Shown: in pieces, positions 59,101 to 64,000 of the stretch
Numbering within the stretch: position 1 is the first letter of the stretch
How the letters are laid out: each line of letters begins with the position of its first letter
Assembly: GCA_039191605.1 (NCBI GenBank)
Contig: JBCCXL010000014.1
Coordinates: 1 to 64,000, forward strand
Source: JBCCXL01 sp039191605
GTDB taxonomy: Bacteria; Acidobacteriota; Thermoanaerobaculia; Multivoradales; JAHZIX01
Length of the DNA stretch: 64,000 bases
Direction of reading: 5' to 3'
Notes under the pieces: generated by a model
Databases searched by the model: none
Told to the model about the DNA's origin: nothing
The model's input: only the letters and a program-made list of their open reading frames with translations
Position numbers and translations under genes: made by a program

Positions 59101-62100
59101 GCTGCCTGGCGGATATCGTCACCCGCCACGAGGCCCTGCGCACCCGCTTCGAGTCGAGGCAGGGCTGGCCCTCCCAGGTGGTCGCCCCGGCCCCCGCCGG
59201 CGATGCCCTGCCGCTGCCGGTGGTGGACGTCAGCGGGGTTCCGGATCCCCAGGGCCTGGCGGACCAGATCCTGGAGCAGGCCACCCGCCGCCCCTTCGCC
59301 CTGGAAGAATCCGCTCCCTTCCGCACCCTGCTGGTGCGGGTGGCGGCGGAGGCTGCGGATTTCGACGCAGGCGCCGCGGCGGAATCCGTCCGCGGTCATC
59401 ACCTGGCGATCTTCGTGCTCCACCACATCATTGCCGACGGCTGGTCCATCGGCGTCTTGGTGGGGGAGCTGGGGGCCCTGTATCGGGCGCGCTTAGCGGG
59501 CGATCCAGCCCCCGTCGCCGCCCTGCCGGCGCTGCCGGTGCAATACGGCGACTACACCCTGTGGCAGCAGCGGCGGGCGGCGGAGGGCGCCTTCGACGCC
59601 GACGTCGACTGGTGGCGGGAGGCCCTCGCCGAGATGCCGCCGCGGCTGGAGCTGCCGGCGGACGGTCCCGCCCCCCGCGCCGGGGAGGATGCCTCGTCGT
59701 CGCCTGAGGATGAGGACTCCGCCAGCGACGACCGCGGCGTGACCCTCGACCTGCGCTATCCGGAGCCCCTGGCTCGCGCCCTCGAGGCGCTGGCGCGCTC
59801 CTGCGATACCACCCTCTTTACCGTCGCCCTGGCGGCCTTCGACGCCCTGGCGGCGCGCCTCGCCGGCCAGGACAAGGTGGTGGTGGGCGTGCCGGTGGCG
59901 AATCGAGAGCGGGCGGAGATCGCCGACCTCATCGGTCTGTTCATCAATACCCTGCCGATTCCCCTGGATCTCGGCGGCGATCCCTCCTTCCGCGAGCTGG
60001 TGGCCCGCGCCAAGCGCTCCTCCCTGGACGCCTTCTCCCATCAGGAGGCTCCGCTGGAGAAGGTGGCGGAAGCGGTGCGCGCCGACGGCGGCGGCCGGGA
60101 GGGCCTGTTCTCGGTGCTCTTCGGCTTCCAGAACGCGCCGATGGAAACCCTGCAGCTGCCGGGGCTGGAGCTCTCCACTCCGGCGGCGGACCGCGGCACG
60201 GCGATGTTCGACTGGACCCTGGTGTTCTACGAGACCAGCGCCGCTCTGACCGGCTGGATCGCCTACCGCGCCCAGCGCTTCGACGCCGCCACCATGGCGC
60301 GCTTCGAGGCCCGCTTCGGTGCCCTGCTGACGGCGGTGGCCGAGAATCCCGAGCTACCCCTGTCGCGACTGCCGGTGATGGCCGAAGAGGAGCGCCGACA
60401 GCTGCTGGCGGCGGCCGGCGACGGCCTGCCGGTGGGCTCCGCCGCCGCGGCCTCGAGCCTGATCCATCGCTTCGCGGCGCAGGCGGCGGCGAACCCTCAG
60501 GGAATCGCGGTGAGCTCCTCTCAGGGGGCCTGGACCTACGGCCAGCTGGCGATTCTCGCCGCCGGCGGTGCCGCCGCGCTGCGCTCCGCCGGAGTGGGCC
60601 CGGGGCGTCGAGTGGCGCTGGCCTACGAGCGGGGACTGGAAGCGGTGGCGGCTCAGCTGGCGACCCTCGCCGCCGGGGCTTCCTACCTGCCCCTGGATCC
60701 CTCCCAGCCCCACAGCCGAGTGGCGAATATCGTTGCCGACGGCGCCCCTTCGCTGATCCTCGTCGGCCCCGACGTGGCGTCGCCGGCGGGCCTGGCGGCT
60801 CCCTCTAGGGCCCATCAGGAGGTCTTCGCCGAGGCCGCCGAGAGGGCGCAGCTAGACGGGGCCGCTGTCGATGGAGCCGTGGAAGCCCTCGGCGAAGTCG
60901 CCGTGGGTCCGGAGCATCCGGCCTACCTGCTCTTCACCTCCGGCTCCACCGGCCGCCCGAAGGGAGTGATGGTGCCCCACGGCGCGGTCCTCGCCCTGCT
61001 GGGCTCCTGCGAGGATTGGCTGGCTCCCGGCGCCGAAGACCGCTGGAGCGTCTTCCACTCCCTGGCCTTCGACTTCTCGGTGTGGGAGATCTGGGGCGCC
61101 CTGGCCTTCGGCGGCCGCGCGGTGATGGTGTCCCGAGACGTGGCCCGCTCGCCGGCCCTCTTCCTGGATCTGCTGGAGTCGGAGGGAGTGAGCGTCCTCT
61201 CCCAGACTCCCGGAGCCTTCCGCCGCCTGGATTCGGCGGACGCCGACCGCGGCGCTGGCGCCCCGGCGCTGACGGCGCTGAGGGCCATCACCTTCGGCGG
61301 TGAGGCGCTGGACCCCGGGCAGCTGCGCTCCTGGCGAAGCCGCCGCCCGGCGGTGGAGTTGATCAATCTCTACGGCATCACCGAGACCACGGTGCACGTC
61401 ACCCGCCACACCCTGGGGGAGACGGATCTGCGCCTCGACGGCCGCAGCCCCATCGGCGAGGCCCTGGAGCATCTCAGCCTGCACGTGGTGGATACCCACC
61501 CCGGCGCCGCCCAGGAGCCCGCCCCGGCGGGGGCGGTGGGAGAGCTGGTGGTCGGCGGTGCCGGCCTGGCCCAGGGCTATGCCGGTGATCCCGCCCGCAC
61601 CGCGGAGCGCTTCGTGCCGGATCCCCACGCCGATTCCCGGCGCCCCGGTGCTCGCCTCTACCGCAGCGGTGACCTCGGTCGTCGCCGGGCGGACGGCGGG
61701 GTGGACTACCTCGGCCGCCGCGATCGCCAGCTGAAGGTGCGGGGCTACCGCATCGAGGCCGGCGAGGTGGAGGCCGCCGCCGCCTCCCATGGGGGCCTGG
61801 CGGTAGCGGTGGCGGACGTCGCCACGGTGGCTGGAGAGCCCAGCCTGGTGGTGTGGGCGACGGCGGCTCCGGCTTCCGAGGCAGACGCTCCAAACAGTGC
61901 CGCCCCGGATTTGGCGACCTTGCGCCAAGAGATGGCCCAGCGGGTGCCGGAGTACATGCTGCCCTCCCGCCTGGTGATGCTGGAAAGCCTGCCCCTGACC
62001 TCCAGCGGCAAGATCGATCGCCGCGCCCTGCCTCATCCCGAGAGCAGCGCGGCCCACGGCGTCGCGCCGACGACGGCCCACGCCCGGGAGCCCGCCGACG

Positions 62101-64000
62101 CCCTGGAGCTCTATCTGGCGCAGCTCTACGCCGAAGTGCTCGACATCCCCCGCCCGGGGGTGACGGAGGCCTTCTTCGACCTCGGCGGTCATTCGGTGGC
62201 CGCCGCGGTGCTGGTCAACCGAATCCAGCAGCGCCTCGGCGCCATCGTGCACGTGGTGGCGATCTTCGACGCCCCCACGGTGGAGTCGCTGGCGGAGTAC
62301 CTGCGTCAGCGTCATCCCCAGGCGGTGGCCCAGCACTTCGGCGCGGGGGGCGAAAGCTCCGCGACGGCGGCGCTGCGTTCTGCCGCCTCGCCGGTGGACG
62401 AGGCGGCCCTGGAGCGACTCGCCGCTCTGGTGCCTCCGCTGGAGGGCGGGGAGCGCCGTGCCAAGAACCCGCCGGCGGTCTTCGTGCTGGCGCCGCCGCG
62501 CTCCGGCACCACCCTGCTGCGGGTGATGCTCGCCGGCCATCCCCAGCTCTTCGCGCCGCCGGAGCTGGAGCTGCTCTCGTTCCCGGATCTCGCCAGCCGC
62601 CGCGCCGCCTTCGACAACGAGCGCGACCGCTTCTGGCTGGAGGGCCTGGTGCGGGCCGGCATGGAGGCTCTGGACACCGACGCCGCCGGCGCCGAGGCCT
62701 GGGTGGAGTCCCTGGAAGCCCGCGACGCCAGCACCGCGGAGGCCTACGGCGCTCTCCAGGAGCTGCTGACGGCCCCCGGTGGACGCCGCCTGCTGGTGGA
62801 CAAGACCCCCTCCTACGCCCTGCATCCGAGCATCCTGCAGCGCGCCGAGGAGATCTTCGACGGCGCCTACTTCATCCATCTGCTGCGCCATCCCCAGGGC
62901 ATGGTGCGCTCCTTCGACGACGCCGGCCTGGACGAGATCTTCTTCCGCTTCGATCACCGCCTGCCGCGGCGGGCCCTGGCGGAGGGGCTGTGGACCCTCA
63001 GCCAGCGCAACATCCTGGACTTCCTGCAGGGGATCCCCGAGGAGCGGCACACCGCCGTCTCCTTCGAGGAGCTGGTGCGCTCCCCGGTGGAGACCATGGA
63101 GCGGCTGTGCGCCTTCCTCGACCTGCCCTTCGAGGCGGCGATGGCGGATCCCTACGGCGCCAACAGCTCCGCCCGCATGACCGACGGTCCGCGGCCGGAA
63201 TCCCGCATGCTGGGAGACGTCAAGCTGCTGGAGCATCGGGGCATCGATCCGGCGGCGGCGGATCGCTGGCGCCAGGATGAGCGCCTGGCGCCCCTGTCGG
63301 CCGCTACGGCGAAGACCGCCGCGGGGCTCGGGTACGTTGACCTCGGGGTTGATCTCGATACCGCTTCTGCTTCTGGGGACTCGAGCCTCACTCTCTTCTC
63401 CGCTGGAGCCCCGTCGGAAGTCCAGCTAGATGCCCAGTCCGAAGCCTCGTCAGAAGCTCAGCGCTGGCCGCTGGCGCCGGCCCAGGAGCGGCTGTGGTTC
63501 CTCCACCAGCTGGCGCCGGAGAGCCCGGCCTACAACGTCCCCGCCTCGATGACCCTCTCCGGAGCGCTGGACGTCTCCGCCCTGGCCTGGGCGCTGGAGC
63601 GGGTGGAGGAGCGCCACGGCGCGCTGCGCACGGTCTTCGATCACGACGTCGAGGGCTTCCCCGGACCCTCCCAGCGGGTTCGCCCGCCGCGGGACGGCGG
63701 ACGCTTCGCCCTGCCGGTGGTGGATCTATCCGCCCTGGCGCCGCAGCGCGCCGAGGAAGAGGCTCGCCGCCTGGCCTCGGCGGAGGCCCTGGCTCCCTTC
63801 GACCTCGCCACCGGTCCGATGCTGCGGGCCCGGCTGCTGCGGCTGCCGCCTCAGGACGGCATGCAGAGTCATGGGGCTCTGCTCACCGTTCACCACGCCG
63901 TCGCCGACGGCTGGTCCCTGCGTCTTCTGGTGGCCGATTTCGGCGAGCTCTACGCCTCCCGAGTGGAGGGCCGCGGGGCGCGGCTGCAGCCGCTGCCGGT
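53151..64000 (+). CDS. Hybrid PKS-NRPS: KS-AT-KR-DH-ACP-C-A-PCP-sulfotransferase-C (runs off window)
   Basis: Starts with GTG 53151, overlapping the previous stop (GTGA), and is open for 3,616 codons to the window end. KS (about 20-440): Cys193 in TTCSTSL, His329 (HGTAT), His368 (NFGH). AT (570-860): GHSIGEY with Ser665 and HAFHS, a malonyl-CoA signature. KR (1210-1400): GGFGGMG, Tyr1366 in VDYTSANAF, looks active. DH-like (1445-1740): His1463 (HRIGGHAVVAG, Pro replaced by Ala) and Asp1652. ACP Ser1881 (GGDS). C: HHIIADGWS at 2091. A (2437-2960): hand-derived code DFWSTGLVHK, nearest to threonine codes. PCP Ser3015. Sulfotransferase (about 3110-3365): PAPS-binding PRSGTTLL at 3116 and LLRHPQGMVRS. 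Then a second C (from 3439) with HHAVADGWS, cut by the edge. No release domain is seen yet. It extends the chain by one malonate unit and one Thr-like residue, with possible on-line sulfation. Confidence 0.88.
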   Translation, partial: MSQKHSSVAVDLEDLPEPLADAIAIVGLAGRFPGADDISTYWSNLREGVESVRFWTPEELEDAGIPPLLARDPGYVPALGALSDIAGFDAGFFGFNPRVATTMDPQQRLFLECCWHALEDAAVDASRFDGPIAVYGGASLNSYLLHAIGRGVDFISAVGDLQAAIGNRTDHLAPSVAYRLGLKGPAVTVQTTCSTSLVAVHLACQALLDYQTDLAIAGGVRVQVPQEGGYVHETGGIFSPDGHCRPFDAAAAGTLNGNGVGTVVLARLEDALTQGLPVRALILGSAINNDGDDKVGYTAPSVDGQAQVIALAQGIAGVTPREISYIETHGTATPLGDPIEIAALRRVFSKDGDSGRTTLGAVKSNFGHLDTAAGIAGLIKTVLAMEARELPPTLHFQQANAALELEASGFEVSSQLQPWEAPSAGGRELPRRAGVSSFGIGGTNAHLVLEEAPEILRGRSGGESREWQMLLLSARSSAALEDATQRFATFLAESLEERQGVSDEGAEGDAEQERRELADIAYTLKAGRRPFEFRRAVLCRSLEEAVQHFQSLDPRHVFTSLREPRKRPLVFLLPGQGSQHPGMLAELYRNEAETRRWLDRGAEVLAALPADLGGCTDLLERIFDGDAEALRRTDLAQPALFIVEYALARQWMEWGVAPSALLGHSIGEYVAAALAEVFTFEQGLRLVARRGQLVQSLPGGSMVSVHADENRLQELLATLRREGHILDLAAINRPGVGVVAGSEGATAALRQRLEEEGWIHRALHTSHAFHSAMMEPAQEGFRRAFEGIELQAPKIPFVSNVSGEWIRDEEATSPDYWVRHLRATVRFSQGLEQVLEEASAVLLEVGPNTHLATLARQHPARGADHVVLSSQRHAREEAADVEALLTAAARLWLAGVPLNWETFYAQQQRLRRSLPGYPFEHRRYWIEAGAAAPGFSATAGAVAPGGRAADPAHWFYLPAWRRAPLSGDGALPTSVLLLTAEEDSPSARLGQALEERLRAAGADVRRQALVLQPAEGADGLPAGERRTYESLLAEGPNSEQPAPERIVSLLAVSGDEARHEAAAQGMQRYAFDAHFLLLQALAEGALGGEGDSVPRLEVVTDGAQEVLGGELRWPEKALVQGPVRVGPKEIPGLVTRAVDLEPGLTTEDFDSAADRLLAEWRQPEAAGAIVAWRGDRRWQESFESAPLAPPAASSTTGSGDSSSPAVTKGLRPGGVVLLTGGFGGMGRTFAAELIRQVQARIVLVGRRDPSTPAYGEVVEELEALGGEVLALQGDIGSPGAWEPLLDAVEERFGALHGVVHAAGVPPTSPLMFKTLEEAREALGAKVAGTLDLDAAIARRPWAADLDFVLLCSSRAAFLAPPASVDYTSANAFLDAFALHRASSGSEGPAVLAVNWCGWRDVGMLAAAAQSGDGPVDPAVGRPEPVDYPFFDRRFSAAATASRPAVHTFELEVSPRTHWLLDDHRIGGHAVVAGTTYLELARAAAVELGLEGPMDLVDVFFLTPVRLRDEESRTLRVKLEERGDGGYDVEAASRILTEGEDRWENTVVFQLHPAEVHPEEGSAAQTDTEADAESSVDQSAEARRARLEELRRRTSEGRSVAAVEDELREDLGPRWQNVAQVFHGDQEVLGVMELGAPYHGDLEAMRLHPSLLDRAVSLGVNYLAGDVPDEFYLPMAYRRIRVLEDLPARFLAHVRRIDTGTQEKETLSFAVTLLSEEGQVLVDIDHFSRKRVSDAWAQLRDMVAKEGGTPATGASASPVAGAAASEDSGGSADEALRSALSPEEGADAFLRLLGALDRGRAVVSPTHLDSDRAAAAAVRAEDFATDLGGDSEEAEAHPRTLDTEYVAPSSALEEILASLWSQALGVSPVGVQDNYFELGGDSVLGVQIIARARSQGVEILPNQLFEYQTIAELAAVLAASGVEVGEGAAPAGPPLEPRSPETPLPLSLSQQRLWFLHSLDPHSPAYHLSCPLRLDGELRHRELARCLADIVTRHEALRTRFESRQGWPSQVVAPAPAGDALPLPVVDVSGVPDPQGLADQILEQATRRPFALEESAPFRTLLVRVAAEAADFDAGAAAESVRGHHLAIFVLHHIIADGWSIGVLVGELGALYRARLAGDPAPVAALPALPVQYGDYTLWQQRRAAEGAFDADVDWWREALAEMPPRLELPADGPAPRAGEDASSSPEDEDSASDDRGVTLDLRYPEPLARALEALARSCDTTLFTVALAAFDALAARLAGQDKVVVGVPVANRERAEIADLIGLFINTLPIPLDLGGDPSFRELVARAKRSSLDAFSHQEAPLEKVAEAVRADGGGREGLFSVLFGFQNAPMETLQLPGLELSTPAADRGTAMFDWTLVFYETSAALTGWIAYRAQRFDAATMARFEARFGALLTAVAENPELPLSRLPVMAEEERRQLLAAAGDGLPVGSAAAASSLIHRFAAQAAANPQGIAVSSSQGAWTYGQLAILAAGGAAALRSAGVGPGRRVALAYERGLEAVAAQLATLAAGASYLPLDPSQPHSRVANIVADGAPSLILVGPDVASPAGLAAPSRAHQEVFAEAAERAQLDGAAVDGAVEALGEVAVGPEHPAYLLFTSGSTGRPKGVMVPHGAVLALLGSCEDWLAPGAEDRWSVFHSLAFDFSVWEIWGALAFGGRAVMVSRDVARSPALFLDLLESEGVSVLSQTPGAFRRLDSADADRGAGAPALTALRAITFGGEALDPGQLRSWRSRRPAVELINLYGITETTVHVTRHTLGETDLRLDGRSPIGEALEHLSLHVVDTHPGAAQEPAPAGAVGELVVGGAGLAQGYAGDPARTAERFVPDPHADSRRPGARLYRSGDLGRRRADGGVDYLGRRDRQLKVRGYRIEAGEVEAAAASHGGLAVAVADVATVAGEPSLVVWATAAPASEADAPNSAAPDLATLRQEMAQRVPEYMLPSRLVMLESLPLTSSGKIDRRALPHPESSAAHGVAPTTAHAREPADALELYLAQLYAEVLDIPRPGVTEAFFDLGGHSVAAAVLVNRIQQRLGAIVHVVAIFDAPTVESLAEYLRQRHPQAVAQHFGAGGESSATAALRSAASPVDEAALERLAALVPPLEGGERRAKNPPAVFVLAPPRSGTTLLRVMLAGHPQLFAPPELELLSFPDLASRRAAFDNERDRFWLEGLVRAGMEALDTDAAGAEAWVESLEARDASTAEAYGALQELLTAPGGRRLLVDKTPSYALHPSILQRAEEIFDGAYFIHLLRHPQGMVRSFDDAGLDEIFFRFDHRLPRRALAEGLWTLSQRNILDFLQGIPEERHTAVSFEELVRSPVETMERLCAFLDLPFEAAMADPYGANSSARMTDGPRPESRMLGDVKLLEHRGIDPAAADRWRQDERLAPLSAATAKTAAGLGYVDLGVDLDTASASGDSSLTLFSAGAPSEVQLDAQSEASSEAQRWPLAPAQERLWFLHQLAPESPAYNVPASMTLSGALDVSALAWALERVEERHGALRTVFDHDVEGFPGPSQRVRPPRDGGRFALPVVDLSALAPQRAEEEARRLASAEALAPFDLATGPMLRARLLRLPPQDGMQSHGALLTVHHAVADGWSLRLLVADFGELYASRVEGRGARLQPLP

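Noticed and set aside
56742..59426. 894-codon minus-strand frame inside the PKS-NRPS
   Set aside because: Antisense shadow: Arg/Gly/His-rich, no domain, while the plus frame shows continuous KR, DH and ACP motifs.
60852..63236. 794-codon minus-strand frame inside the PKS-NRPS
   Set aside because: Antisense to adenylation, PCP and sulfotransferase domains that read cleanly on the plus strand.
1..64000. tRNA, rRNA and riboswitch genes
   Set aside because: I looked for cloverleaf ends, rRNA-like blocks and conserved riboswitch leaders, including upstream of ribF, and saw none; a covariance-model scan would be decisive.

Overview
The window is high-GC bacterial chromosome. No taxonomic marker is present. 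The mix of Hanks-type kinase, RRM protein, mevalonate-route isoprenoid genes, several secreted hydrolases and a giant FAAL/NRPS/PKS locus would fit an Acidobacteriota- or Myxococcota-like organism; this is a weak inference. Codon third positions are strongly G/C almost everywhere. The exceptions are the ankyrin gene at 674-1972 and short AT-rich intergenic spots near 26.2, 27.25 and 29.15 kb.

Layout. (1) 1-560 is a stack of broken IS3-family elements, apparently nested three deep. It is followed by an AT-rich secreted ankyrin-repeat gene. (2) 2.2-10.5 kb holds housekeeping and envelope genes: a periplasmic solute-binding protein, an EF-G paralogue with altered GTPase motifs, a transmembrane Ser/Thr kinase and a lipoprotein M1 aminopeptidase. 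(3) 10.7-21.0 kb, minus strand, is an isoprenoid block. Three secreted amidohydrolase paralogues, a prenyl diphosphate synthase, mevalonate kinase, a (di)phosphomevalonate decarboxylase and isopentenyl phosphate kinase lie end to end, mostly with 4-bp start/stop overlaps. A separately transcribed squalene/phytoene synthase-like gene follows. No phosphomevalonate kinase is visible, so this may be a decarboxylase-plus-IPK version of the mevalonate pathway. (4) 21.8-25.4 kb has an RRM protein, rimO, ribF and trxA. (5) 25.5-29.1 kb carries five paralogous small secreted cysteine-rich proteins on the minus strand, around an M24 peptidase, with an S41 peptidase and a kinase-like P-loop protein next to them. 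I do not recognise the small-protein family. (6) 31.7 kb to the window end is a lipopeptide assembly line on the plus strand.

Assembly line as read: FAAL-ACP, then C-A-PCP three times plus a terminal C (protein 1). Next come two TauD/SyrP-like Fe(II)/2-oxoglutarate oxygenases. Protein 2 is pseudoC-A-MT-PCP with a glutamate-type code and an FkbM-type methyltransferase inside the adenylation domain. Protein 3 is KS-AT-KR-DH-ACP-C-A-PCP-sulfotransferase-C and continues past the window end. Read colinearly, the product would be a fatty-acylated peptide: unknown residue, two small residues (Ala/Gly type), a probably oxidised and/or O-methylated glutamate, a malonate unit, and a Thr-like residue followed by an embedded sulfotransferase. 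The most interesting points are that internal sulfotransferase, the Glu hydroxylation/methylation cassette, and the unexplained cysteine-rich protein family.

Protein 3 starts with GTG at 53151, overlaps the preceding stop, and stays open for about 3,616 codons to position 64000.
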